Position numbers and translations under genes: made by a program
Assembly (NCBI GenBank): GCA_035296965.1
Contig: DATGZX010000221.1
Span: 1-27,238, forward strand
DNA: 27,238 nucleotides
Source of the DNA: DATGZX01 sp035296965
GTDB taxonomy: Bacteria; Planctomycetota; Planctomycetia; Gemmatales; Gemmataceae
Direction: 5' to 3'
Notes under the pieces: model-generated
What the model was told of the DNA's origin: nothing
The model's database searches: none
Seen by the model: only the letters and a program-made list of their open reading frames with translations
In this document: piece by piece, positions 1 to 7,713 of the stretch
How positions within the stretch are numbered: the first letter of the stretch is position 1
Layout: each line of letters begins with the position of its first letter

Positions 1-169
1 CTTTGGACCGCGGCAGCATCTTGAGCAGTTTCTTGAAATCCTCGCGGGCAGGTAGCGAGTCGAGGTCGGGGTCCTTCGCCATGTTGGCAGCGTCTTCGTG
101 GCCCCCCTTCACTCCCTTGTGCCATGGTTCCATCTCTTCGTCTAGAGTCAATACGCTGCGTGTTGTAAA
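1..169 (-). pseudogene. C-terminal fragment of a TPR/kinase-type protein
   Basis: Read on the minus strand, this frame gives residues such as ANMAKDPDLDSL and REDFKKLLKML. They align by eye with the C-terminus of the kinase at 945-4277 (ANMKTDTDLDSL, REDFKKLLAGL). An in-frame stop at 170-172 closes the frame upstream, and an ATG at 132 is the only plausible start, so at most a few dozen residues lie in the window before its left edge. No kinase or TPR part is present upstream; the MNT gene begins at 178 on the other strand. The likely reading is a remnant of a paralogous kinase/TPR gene. A short independent ORF that shares this tail motif is possible. Confidence 0.6.
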
Positions 170-177
170 CTACAGGA

Positions 178-600
178 ATGGCCTCGAAAGCGATGAAACG
201 TGTCCCGAATTCCCCAAGCCTCTACTATGGCGCGAAGATCCCAATGTCGGTGATTCGCCGCTACGCCAGGCAGGTCGCGGCTCGCTTCAAGCCCGATAAG
301 ATCATCCTGTTCGGTTCCTACGGCCATGGCAAGCCGCACGAGGATAGCGACGTGGACTTGATGGTCATCATGCCGTGCCGAAACGAACTCGACATGGCGG
401 TCAAAATCACCTGGGAATTGCCTGCGCCGTTTGCAATGGATTTGCTCGTGCGGAAGCCCGAACAGTGGCTTTGGCGTACTCAGGAAGGGGAATCCTTTTC
501 GACGGAGATTTTGACAAAAGGCAAGGTTCTCTATGCGAAGGGCGACCCGGGAGTGGGTGAAAAAAGCCGAGTCCGATCACCGCGTCGCCGTCGGCCTTGA
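178..600 (+). CDS. MNT-type nucleotidyltransferase (HEPN partner)
   Basis: The 140-aa protein has the minimal nucleotidyltransferase signature GSYGHGKPHEDSDVDLMV at about residues 45-62. It contains the G-S helix start and the paired Asp residues (D-V-D) that bind metal in the pol-beta fold. This matches the small MNT proteins encoded next to HEPN proteins; in characterised MntA/HepT pairs the nucleotidyltransferase neutralises the HEPN RNase by adding AMP to a tyrosine. The last ~22 residues are Arg-rich and encoded in the overlap with the next gene, so that tail may not be conserved. The overlap implies co-expression. The family call is firm; the antitoxin role is inferred from family and context. 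Confidence 0.82.
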   Translation: MASKAMKRVPNSPSLYYGAKIPMSVIRRYARQVAARFKPDKIILFGSYGHGKPHEDSDVDLMVIMPCRNELDMAVKITWELPAPFAMDLLVRKPEQWLWRTQEGESFSTEILTKGKVLYAKGDPGVGEKSRVRSPRRRRP

Positions 601-922
601 GTCCGGGTTCGAACCATCCGCCGCCGATCAAATCTGCTTTCTTTGTCAGCAAGCCTCGGAAAAATACCTCAAGGCACTGCTGGAAGAAGCCGGTTTGTCG
701 ATCCCGAAGACGCACGACCTATTGGTCCTGCTAAGTCTGGTGCAGCCCTACCGACCAAGCATTCTGGCTCTGCGTCGAGGTGTCTCCGTCTTGAGTCGAT
801 ACGGAGTCGCTCCCCGCTATCCCGGATTCTCGGCGTCCAAGCGTCAAGCCACGTCGGCAGTGCGCTGGTCAGGTAAAGTGCGAGATGTCTGTCGGTCGCT
901 CTTGGGACTCCGAACGCCATGA
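533..922 (+). CDS. HEPN-domain protein
   Basis: The 129-aa protein shows the PF05168-type HEPN pattern: an N-terminal helix with WVKKAESD, then CFLCQQASEKYLKALLEEAG (about residues 35-54), a KTHDL motif, and a C-terminal helix after SRYGVAPRYPGF. It starts 68 bp inside the MNT gene, unusually deep for such a pair; a GTG at 557 is an alternative start that shortens the overlap. The Rx4-6H RNase motif of HepT-type toxins is not visible, so ribonuclease activity cannot be assumed. With its neighbour it forms an HEPN/MNT module of the toxin-antitoxin or nucleotide-sensing type. Confidence 0.8.
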   Translation: MRRATREWVKKAESDHRVAVGLESGFEPSAADQICFLCQQASEKYLKALLEEAGLSIPKTHDLLVLLSLVQPYRPSILALRRGVSVLSRYGVAPRYPGFSASKRQATSAVRWSGKVRDVCRSLLGLRTP

Positions 923-944
923 ACGACGACGCCCTAAGGCTGGT

Positions 945-3900
945 TTACGGCTTCTTTGAGTTCGCATCTTTCTTCTCCAACCCCGCCAGTAGTTTCTTGA
1001 AATCCTCGCGGCCACGTAGCGAGTCGAGGTCGGTGTCCGTCTTCATGTTGGCGGGGTCGTTGTAGCCGGCCTGAACTGCTTTCTGTAGCAGCTCCATGGC
1101 CCGGTTGGCGTATTCCTGCTTCTTGTCCGCGATTTTGCCGCTGGCCGCGGCGTAGACGCACGCGAAGTTGTACCAGTTATCGGCGCTCCATTTTGGCGAG
1201 GCACTAGCGTTAGCACCAAAGGCTGTCAATTCCGCGACCTCGGCCACCGCCTCGGCAACCATGCCGGCTTGCAGGCGCGATAAGGCACGGTCCGCGCGAA
1301 ATAACGGTTGCTCGGCCGGCGGGCTGAGTTCGATTGCCCGGTCCCAGTCCTTCCGCGCCTCGGCGAACTTCCTAAGCCGGTCGTAAGCCATTGCGTGGCC
1401 CGCGTGACTATTCCGCAAGAATTGCCTGGCGGTCATGTCCCGCGGTTCCTTATCATGGACCGGCTTCAGCGTTCGAATTGCTAGGTCGAACCACTCTAGG
1501 CTCTCGGCCGGTTTCCCGACCTCGTCGAACCGGATGCCGGTGTTGCAATAGCTGCCGCCCAGTTCGACTTGGTACGCGGGCACGGCGGGGAACTGCTCAA
1601 CCAGTTTTTTCAGGAGCTCGCGGGCCGCCTGGAGCTCCGCTTGCGCTTCCTTCCACTTGCCTAAGCGAGCGAGCACGTTACCCAGGGTGCCTTGGGTATT
1701 GGCCAGCTCCCGCCGGTACGCGGGCACGGCGGGGAACTGTTCGATTAGTTTTTTCAAGAGGTCGCGGGCCGCCTGGAGCTCCGCTCGTGCTTCCTCAGAC
1801 TTCCTGAAATCAGCGGGCAGATTTCCCAGGTTCATCTGGGTTTCGGCCAGATTCAGCTGGTATGCGGGCACGGCGGGGAACTGCACGACCAGCTTCTTCC
1901 GAATGTTAATGGCCGCCTGGTACTCCGCTCGCGCTTCATCGTGCTTGCCGAGATGAGCGAGCAGAAGCCCCAGGTTGTTGTGGGTGAGGGCCAGTATCTT
2001 CTGGTATTCAAGCACGGCGGGGAATTGCTCGACCAGCTTTTTCTGGAGATCGCGTGCGTCCTCGTACTGCGCCCGCGCTTCCTCGCCCTTGCCGAGATCA
2101 GCAAGTAGATTCCCCAGGTTCAAGTGTGTGCCGGCCAGATACCGCTGGTATGCGGGCACGGCGGGGAACTGCGCGACCAGCTTCTGATGAATGTCAATGG
2201 CCACCTGGTACTCCGTCTGCGCTTCATCGTACTTCCCGAGCAGCCTAGCGAGCAGATTGCCCAGGTCATTGTGGGAGTTGGCCAGATCTGCCTGGTACGC
2301 GGGCACGGCGGGGAACTGCACGACCAGCTTCTTCAGAATGTCAATGGCCGCCTGATACTCCGCTCGCGATTCGTCGTGCTTGCTGAGATCAAAGTACATC
2401 ACCCCCAGGTCGAGGTGGGTGTTTGCCAAGTCCTTCTGGTACGCGGGCACGGCGGGGAATTGCTCGACCAGCTTCCTCCAGATATCGCGGCCCGTCTCGT
2501 ATTCCCGCCGCGCTTCCTGCTTGCGGCCAAGTTGGGACCAAAGGTGGGCGACGCGGAAATGCCCCTCGGCGCGGATCGACTGGCCGCGCTCATCATTTTC
2601 CTGCCTTGCAGCGAACGCCTGCCAGCGCTTCAAGGTGTTTTCCAGGTACGTCCGCTCCTTTGGGCCAATTTCCGCTTTCGACCCGAGCAGTTGCTCGATG
2701 GCATCGTCGGCGCTGGCCCGGTAATCGGCCAGCGTCAGGGCCTCGGCCTCCTCGGCCTTTTTTCTCGCAACTTCCGCTTCGAGCTTGGCCTGCCGTTCTC
2801 CCTCGGCGCGCTCAGCTTCCCTGGCTCGGGCCTCCTCGGCTTCCACGAACCGCTCTTGCGCTGCCGCCTCCGCCTCCTTCGCCCGCACCAGCCCTATCGA
2901 CGTGCCCACGATGCCCACGCCAAGCACGAGGAAGATGCTTGCGGCCAGACTCGACACCGCCGGGTTGCGCCTGCACCAACGCCATAGCCGTTCGGCCGAG
3001 CCGGTCCGCCGGGCCTTGATCGGCTCGTCGGCCACGAAGCGTTGCAAATCCTCCGCCAGCTCGTCGGCTGACTGGTAACGCCGGCGTGGATCCTTGTCGA
3101 TTGCCTTGACGATGATCGTCTCCAGGTCGCGCGGGATGCGCGCATCCAGGGAGCGGGGCGTGGGCGGCTCCGACTGGCGAATCTGCTCGATCAGCTTCAG
3201 CCGATCCGCCGACGAAAAGGCCGGCTTCAGCGTCAGCATCTCATAGAGCGTCAGACCAAGGGCATAGAGGTCGGCACGGACATCGCACTGGCCCCGGAAG
3301 CGTTCGGGAGACATGTAGCGGATGGTGCCAAGGATGTCGCCGCTGTGGGTGGTGCCGGAGTCGCCGGTCTTGGCCAGGCCAAAGTCTGTCACCCAAACGT
3401 TGCCGGCGGAATCGAGGAGTAGGTTGGCCGGCTTGATGTCCCGATGGATAATGCCGCGGGCATGGGCATACGACAACGCCCCGGCCGTTTGCAAGCCGAT
3501 CTGGGCCACGCTGCCGTAGTAGGCGCGGCGATTGCTCTCGACGCTCGATAGCTCCGACTGGCCCGGCAACACCGCCGAGGACGGTAAACTCCCCTCGTAG
3601 GCAGCCGTTTCGTTCGCATCGGGCTGCTCGCCGCGCAACAGGTCTTCCTTGTCGAATTGGCCGCGCAGCAACGAAGCCGCGATGCTTTTGTCCTCGGCAA
3701 CATTGGGCGTGCGCGAAGCGTGGACACTCTGGTCGCGCAGCCGTTTCAAGTCCTTGACGACCAGGTCGAGCCCCTGCCCCTGGATCAGTTGCATGGCGTA
3801 GAAGAACTGTTCGCCGTCCTGGCCGACGTCGAAGACCGGCACGATGTTGGTGTGGTGCAAGCGGGCGGCCGCCTTGGCCTCGCGCTGAAAGCGAATCAGC

Positions 3901-4277
3901 GCCTTGGCGTCGGACGCCATGGTCTTGGGCAGCACCTTCAAGGCCACGCGGCGGCCAAGGGCTTCCTGCTCGGCCTCGTAGACGACGCCCATGCCGCCGC
4001 GGCCGATCTCGCGGAGGATGCGATAATCGCCGACGTGCTCGAGGCGTCTGCCGTCGATGCGCACCGAGTCACCGAAGGAGCCGCTGACTTCCGAGGAGTC
4101 CGGTTTGAGGTCCTCGACCATGAGCAGGGCCTCGAAAACGTCGCGAATCTCCTCGGCCAGATCCGGGTGGCGGTCGCAGTATTCCTTGATGGTTGGCTTC
4201 TCGCCGCGCTTGTGGCGGCCGAGGAACTCATCGGCCAGAAGTTCGACAGGACTACGGGCGTCGCTGGATGAGTGCAT
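945..4277 (-). CDS. Membrane Ser/Thr protein kinase with TPR repeats
   Basis: This is a 1110-aa Hanks-type kinase. Visible motifs, numbered from the ATG at 4277, are the glycine loop IGRGGMGVVY (91-100), VALKV with the ATP-site Lys 114, HRDIKPAN with catalytic Asp 280, DFG (298-300) and SPE (323-325). A low-complexity insert of about 75 residues sits between the hinge and the HRD helix. A transmembrane helix (about 441-465) is followed by a charged, Ala/Glu-rich coiled coil, then seven 48-residue TPR-like repeats beginning near QFPAVPAY. The start at 4277 is preferred over 4394. A GAGG lies six bases upstream, the N-terminus then begins with the usual planctomycete leader (VELLADEFLGRHKRGEKP), and the longer frame would run through a palindrome. 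The sigma-factor gene lies upstream on the same strand. Ligand and targets are unknown. Confidence 0.93.
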   Translation of the reverse strand: MHSSSDARSPVELLADEFLGRHKRGEKPTIKEYCDRHPDLAEEIRDVFEALLMVEDLKPDSSEVSGSFGDSVRIDGRRLEHVGDYRILREIGRGGMGVVYEAEQEALGRRVALKVLPKTMASDAKALIRFQREAKAAARLHHTNIVPVFDVGQDGEQFFYAMQLIQGQGLDLVVKDLKRLRDQSVHASRTPNVAEDKSIAASLLRGQFDKEDLLRGEQPDANETAAYEGSLPSSAVLPGQSELSSVESNRRAYYGSVAQIGLQTAGALSYAHARGIIHRDIKPANLLLDSAGNVWVTDFGLAKTGDSGTTHSGDILGTIRYMSPERFRGQCDVRADLYALGLTLYEMLTLKPAFSSADRLKLIEQIRQSEPPTPRSLDARIPRDLETIIVKAIDKDPRRRYQSADELAEDLQRFVADEPIKARRTGSAERLWRWCRRNPAVSSLAASIFLVLGVGIVGTSIGLVRAKEAEAAAQERFVEAEEARAREAERAEGERQAKLEAEVARKKAEEAEALTLADYRASADDAIEQLLGSKAEIGPKERTYLENTLKRWQAFAARQENDERGQSIRAEGHFRVAHLWSQLGRKQEARREYETGRDIWRKLVEQFPAVPAYQKDLANTHLDLGVMYFDLSKHDESRAEYQAAIDILKKLVVQFPAVPAYQADLANSHNDLGNLLARLLGKYDEAQTEYQVAIDIHQKLVAQFPAVPAYQRYLAGTHLNLGNLLADLGKGEEARAQYEDARDLQKKLVEQFPAVLEYQKILALTHNNLGLLLAHLGKHDEARAEYQAAINIRKKLVVQFPAVPAYQLNLAETQMNLGNLPADFRKSEEARAELQAARDLLKKLIEQFPAVPAYRRELANTQGTLGNVLARLGKWKEAQAELQAARELLKKLVEQFPAVPAYQVELGGSYCNTGIRFDEVGKPAESLEWFDLAIRTLKPVHDKEPRDMTARQFLRNSHAGHAMAYDRLRKFAEARKDWDRAIELSPPAEQPLFRADRALSRLQAGMVAEAVAEVAELTAFGANASASPKWSADNWYNFACVYAAASGKIADKKQEYANRAMELLQKAVQAGYNDPANMKTDTDLDSLRGREDFKKLLAGLEKKDANSKKP
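1572..2500 (-). repeat. Seven tandem ~144-bp repeats (TPR-coding)
   Basis: On the plus strand the motif tacgcgggcacggcgggg, or a close variant, recurs at 1572, 1717, 1861, 2005, 2149, 2296 and 2440. Spacing is 144 bp, with one step of 145 and one of 147. Each unit encodes 48 residues with the core QFPAVPAYQ followed by a helix pair. The coordinates cover the repeat cores; flanking degenerate TPRs extend further. The strong nucleotide similarity between units suggests recent duplication or gene conversion. Confidence 0.88.
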
Positions 4278-4334
4278 GATATGCCTCGATTCAAACGCGA
4301 AAGACAAATTGCAACCTGGCCCGATGTCGCTCGC

Positions 4335-4358
4335 ATGCCCACGGAGCACCGTGGGCAT
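4335..4358. repeat. Palindrome ATGCCCACGG-N4-CCGTGGGCAT
   Basis: A perfect 10-bp inverted repeat with loop AGCA lies 58 bp upstream of the chosen kinase start. It could be a dispersed intergenic repeat, a hairpin in the kinase leader, or an operator. Its presence argues against the longer kinase ORF start at 4394. Confidence 0.7.
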
Positions 4359-4414
4359 AGCACACAGCTTGCGGGAGATTCTTTCCGATCTCAATGACCG
4401 TTCGCGATTCGGCA

Positions 4415-4463
4415 GTAGGTCAGGTTTCCAACCTGACCGGACAGATTAGGAAATCTGTCCTAC
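4415..4463. repeat. REP doublet (REPIN-like element)
   Basis: Two adjacent hairpins have opposite orientation. GTAG (4415-4418) leads into a 9-bp stem (4418-4426 with 4430-4438, loop TCC). The second 9-bp stem (4439-4447 with 4452-4460, loop AGGA) ends in CTAC (4460-4463). The terminal GTAG/CTAC with inverted hairpins is the architecture of REP doublets mobilised by RAYT transposases. No RAYT gene is in the window. Confidence 0.72.
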
Positions 4464-4506
4464 GCCGCTGCTGAATCAAGCACGCAGATATAGGCGGTTT
4501 CCAGTT

Positions 4507-5163
4507 TCATTCCCTATCTTGGTCGAAAAACCCTGGCGTGGCGCGAAGCACGCCGCGCAGCCGTTTCAAGGCGCGAATGTGCCGGCTGCTGGCGGCAGAC
4601 GGCTTGATCTCCAGTACCTGAGCCGTCTCCTCGTTCGAAAGTTCCTCGAAGTGACGCAGCGCCAGGATCTCCCGGTCGATCGGGTCCATGGAATTGATGG
4701 CCTCCTGGAGGATCACTTGCATCTCGGCGCGCTGGACGGCCTGGGTCACCGACGTAAATCGGCCCAGGAGCTGGGCGGCGAGGGAGATGCTAGTGGCTTG
4801 TGGCATGGCCCCGCGCTGGAGTGAGACTTCCCGCCCGGCGTCGCGCATTTGGGCGCCGAGGTGATGGCGGTGGAGTAGCTGCAAGCGCTGCCCCGTCAGG
4901 AAACGCAGCCAAAGGAAAAACGGCATGTCCGGCTTCTTGACATATTCCTCGGCCCGAGATTGGAAATCGAGGAAGGCTTCCTGCAGCACGTCCGAGGGAT
5001 CGACGCGCCCTTGCAGCCGGCGGTCCATGCGCAAACGCACCAACCGACGGAGGCGGTCTCGATAACGATCCCATACTCGCCCCAATGCTTGTCGATCGGT
5101 GCCGCTTTGGCGAAGTTGTTCGAGGTCATCAGGTTCGGGATTACCCTTATCTTGCGTGGCCAT
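4507..5163 (-). CDS. ECF-type RNA polymerase sigma factor, planctomycete type
   Basis: The 218-aa protein has sigma region 2 with RVDPSDVLQEAFLDF (53-67) and FFLWLRFLTGQRL (82-94). Region 4 (about 155-205) has MDPIDREILALRHFEELSNEE and a helix-turn-helix ending in SSRHIRALKRLR. This length and the FLWLRFLTGQRL stretch are typical of the sigma factors that planctomycetes pair with Ser/Thr kinases. The kinase lies 229 bp downstream on the same strand, with a REP doublet and a palindrome between. No strong Shine-Dalgarno is seen before the ATG at 5163. Palindromes upstream (5241-5398) may control it. It probably directs transcription of a small regulon under control of the kinase. Confidence 0.9.
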   Translation of the reverse strand: MATQDKGNPEPDDLEQLRQSGTDRQALGRVWDRYRDRLRRLVRLRMDRRLQGRVDPSDVLQEAFLDFQSRAEEYVKKPDMPFFLWLRFLTGQRLQLLHRHHLGAQMRDAGREVSLQRGAMPQATSISLAAQLLGRFTSVTQAVQRAEMQVILQEAINSMDPIDREILALRHFEELSNEETAQVLEIKPSAASSRHIRALKRLRGVLRATPGFFDQDRE

Positions 5164-5240
5164 ACAAGAGAGTAACTACGAAACGGGCGTCGGTGAGCAC
5201 CGAAATTTCTAATTTTTTTCAATTCAGAATGCTTGGAATA

Positions 5241-5398
5241 TGTACACATGTACACATGACATATGTCATGGTGACCTGCCATGTGTCCAAGGTCCTTTGC
5301 TGAGACGTAACCCATTGCAGAATAGTCGCTTGGACAGTTTTGAGCTATGTCAGACACATAGTCTGCCTACCCCCCCTTTAACATGACAAAACATGACA
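5241..5398. promoter_or_regulatory. Cluster of palindromes and direct repeats upstream of the sigma gene
   Basis: The 296-bp spacer 5164-5459 has no gene. It holds a tandem TGTACACA (5241-5248, 5249-5256), a perfect 14-bp palindrome ATGACATATGTCAT (5256-5269) and an inverted repeat CTATGT-N5-ACATAG (5345-5361). It also holds three copies of ACATGACA (5254, 5381, 5391), the last two spaced exactly 10 bp, one helical turn. This looks like a regulator-binding region for the sigma gene reading leftwards. The neighbouring sigma gene at 5460-6716 is transcribed towards this region, so the sites lie at its 3' end. The binding protein is unknown. Confidence 0.5.
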
Positions 5399-5459
5399 TT
5401 GCCTTTCGGGAATTTTCGCTTGAAGAGGTGCTAGCTCAAGAACAGAAAGCCACCCTAAC

Positions 5460-6716
5460 TCACGTTTGCGGCGATGGTAGTTCGCGCAATCGTCGCTCGA
5501 GAAACCTTCGTTCGCTGTCATTGGTAACCAACTCGAGCGCTCGCGCATAGCTTCGCGCCGCTTCAGCCGAGGATCCTATGCGGCGCAGTAGATCGGCACG
5601 CACGGCATGGAGCAAGTGATAGCCATTGAGAGCGCCGGTGGCGGTGAGCTGATCGACGAGCGCGAGCGCCACCTGAGGGCCGTCCGCCATGGCGATTGCC
5701 ACGGCCCGGTTCAGTGCCACTACCGGGGAGGGCTGCACGCGGCCGAGAAGATCATACAGCCGGACGATCTCGGGCCAGTTCGTGTTTTCGGCCCGTGCTG
5801 CTCGACAATGCACCGCAGCGATCGTCGCTTGCAGAGCGAACGGACCAGGCTCACCGCGGAGCGCTTCGTCGACGAGCGGCAGCGCCTCGGCAATTTGCTG
5901 CTGATCCCAGCGACCCCGATCTTGCTCTTCGAGAAGGACGAGATTGCCGGCTTCGTCGAGCCGGGCAGCGCGGCGTGAATCGTGAAGCAGCATAAGGGCG
6001 ACCAGACCAGTCGCTTCGGCAGGCGGCCGCGGCGCCATTAATGCTCTAACAAGGCGCCCAAGGCGGATGGCCTCGGTGCAGAGTTCGGTCCTCACGAGCG
6101 GCTGGCCGCGCGTGGCGACATAGCCTTCGTTGAAGACGAGATAGATGATGGTCAAGACTGCATCGAGCCGACCCGGTATGTCGTTCGTGTCGGGTACTCC
6201 ATACGGAATTCCCGCATCGCGAATCTTGCGCTTGGCGCGCACAAGCCGCTGTGCCATGGTCGCCACTGGTACCAGAAACGCCCGCGCGATCTCGTCCGTT
6301 TCCAGGCCGCCCAGCATGCGCAGCGTAAGCGCGACCTGTGCCTCGAGCGCGAGTGCCGGATGGCAGCAGGTGAAGATCAGCCGCAAGCGATCGTCCGGAA
6401 TGTCGCTCGATTCCGTAACTGGCTCTTCGCTAGTGCGAAGCAAACCGGACTCGATGTACGATGTAACCTTCTCCTGGAACCGCTTTTGGCGCCGCAGGCG
6501 GTCGATCGCCTTTTGCCGCGCTGTCTGAATAATCCAAGCGCGGGGGAAATCAGGGACGCCGGAGGCGGGCCACTGCTTCACGGCGGCCGCAAAGGCTTCC
6601 TGCGCCGCTTCTTCGGCCACATCGAAGTCGCCGAAGAGCCGAATCAGGGTGGCGACGATCCGGCCCCAGTCGGAGCGATAAACCATGTCAATAGCCGCGC
6701 TGGCGTTCGGGAGCAT
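5460..6716 (-). CDS. ECF42-type sigma factor with TPR C-terminus
   Basis: The 418-aa protein has sigma region 2 (about 12-75; DVAEEAAQEAFAAAVKQWP) and region 4 (about 115-170; LRMLGGLETDEIARAFLVP, then MAQRLVRAKRKIR). A long C-terminal extension includes TIIYLVFNEGYVAT and helical TPR-like repeats near LNRAVAIAMADGPQVALALVD. This matches COG4941/ECF42 sigma factors, whose extension is needed for function and which are encoded beside DGPF (YCII-related) proteins. Such a gene lies divergently at 6793, sharing a 76-bp promoter region. The ATG at 6716 has only a weak ribosome-binding site; the ATG at 6686 has none better. No anti-sigma factor is adjacent, as expected for the group. Confidence 0.92.
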   Translation of the reverse strand: MLPNASAAIDMVYRSDWGRIVATLIRLFGDFDVAEEAAQEAFAAAVKQWPASGVPDFPRAWIIQTARQKAIDRLRRQKRFQEKVTSYIESGLLRTSEEPVTESSDIPDDRLRLIFTCCHPALALEAQVALTLRMLGGLETDEIARAFLVPVATMAQRLVRAKRKIRDAGIPYGVPDTNDIPGRLDAVLTIIYLVFNEGYVATRGQPLVRTELCTEAIRLGRLVRALMAPRPPAEATGLVALMLLHDSRRAARLDEAGNLVLLEEQDRGRWDQQQIAEALPLVDEALRGEPGPFALQATIAAVHCRAARAENTNWPEIVRLYDLLGRVQPSPVVALNRAVAIAMADGPQVALALVDQLTATGALNGYHLLHAVRADLLRRIGSSAEAARSYARALELVTNDSERRFLERRLRELPSPQT

Positions 6717-6792
6717 GCTTCATTCTAAATAATTTTTCTGGAAAGTGTCGATTCGGATACGCGCCGTGCGTCCTACTGATGGAGGTACACAT

Positions 6793-7149
6793 ATGAAATA
6801 CATGCTGCTGGTTTACCTTGACGAACACGCCATGAGCGACACTGAGCGGCAGGAGTGTTACGTGAAGTCCGCTCAGCTGACGCAGGAGCTCCACTCGTGC
6901 GGGCAATATCTAGATGCCGCGCCGCTGCACCCTGTGGCGACAGCGACCAGCGTCCGGGTCCGCGAGGGCAAGCCGCTCGTAACCGACGGTCCATTTGCGG
7001 AGACCCGCGAGCAGCTTGGCGGCTACTACTTGATCGATGCCAAGGATCTCGACGAGGCGATCAAGATCGCTGCACGCATTCCCCCGGCGCGCGTGGGCAC
7101 GATCGAAATCCGGCCAGTGATGGAAATCCCGGGACTGCCGACCGACTAG
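6793..7149 (+). CDS. DGPF/YCII-related protein
   Basis: The 118-aa protein begins MKYMLLVYLDE and contains VTDGPFAETREQLGGYYLIDAKDLDEA, which holds the DGPF signature of this YCII-like family. It ends IEIRPVMEIPG. A GGAGG seven bases before the ATG at 6793 fixes the start; the longer frame from 6745 lacks this support. The family has a ferredoxin-like alpha/beta fold and no settled biochemical role. Genes of this family are the usual partners and likely targets of ECF42 sigma factors, and the divergent neighbour is one. Confidence 0.92.
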   Translation: MKYMLLVYLDEHAMSDTERQECYVKSAQLTQELHSCGQYLDAAPLHPVATATSVRVREGKPLVTDGPFAETREQLGGYYLIDAKDLDEAIKIAARIPPARVGTIEIRPVMEIPGLPTD

Positions 7150-7273
7150 CCTGCCGGTTAATCGTGCATGAAACGATAGTGGAGAGGGTCGTCTAGAGCA
7201 CCGAACTTGCGGGCCTCCATTGGCCCGTGGTGCGCACACCCAATGATTGCGATACCTGGAGAGGAGAATTGCC

Positions 7274-7651
7274 ATGTTTGTTGCCTACATCAGTTTGGAT
7301 GAAGTCAATCAGGATCTCGCCACTCGAACGGCGGAGAAATACGGGGTGACGTTGGCTACCTTCGCGTCCCGTGCCGAGATGGCCTCCTGGCCGTGCGATG
7401 CTGTCGTCTACGACCTGGATTGCCTCCCCGCCGATGACCGCAGGCACATTTTAGACGAACTGACCGGTGATCCCGTGAAGCGCGTGGCCGCCGTGCACAG
7501 CTACAACCTGCAGCCCATTCAGAAGAGGGGCCTTCGTCGCAACAGCGTTATTGTCCGCCGCCGTTTGCACGCTGGTTGGCTCAGTCGCCTGATTTGCAGG
7601 CGGGCGAGTAAGATAAGTGTCAACAACTGTGCTGGTGCTAGCGCAGCTTGA
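7274..7651 (+). CDS. Hypothetical protein, receiver-like alpha/beta
   Basis: The 125-aa protein starts MFVAYISLDEVNQDLA at 7274, with a GAGAGGAGA ribosome-binding site upstream; the frame opens earlier at 7247 but has no such site. The first ~85 residues alternate hydrophobic strands and helices (LATFASRAEMASWPCDAVVYDLD, then KRVAAVHSYNL). This pattern recalls a degenerate response-regulator or CheY-like fold. The conserved phospho-acceptor Asp constellation is not clearly present. The last ~30 residues are Arg-rich and less ordered. It lies between the DGPF gene and a DoxX-like gene in the same direction, so it may belong to the same regulon. Function unknown. Confidence 0.6.
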   Translation: MFVAYISLDEVNQDLATRTAEKYGVTLATFASRAEMASWPCDAVVYDLDCLPADDRRHILDELTGDPVKRVAAVHSYNLQPIQKRGLRRNSVIVRRRLHAGWLSRLICRRASKISVNNCAGASAA

Positions 7652-7713
7652 GATGCCGCGACGGCTCACAGTTGCGTTGATCTTCGGTGGAAAGACATCT
7701 GGGGGAAAGGAAC

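Noticed and set aside
2124..2987. A 287-codon plus-strand frame opposite the kinase TPR region
   Set aside because: It is antisense to well-supported TPR repeats; its length comes from the repeats lacking stops in that frame.
7210..7227. A CGGGCC-N6-GGCCCG hairpin after the DGPF gene as a terminator
   Set aside because: Stem of six and no T-run; too weak to call as a terminator.
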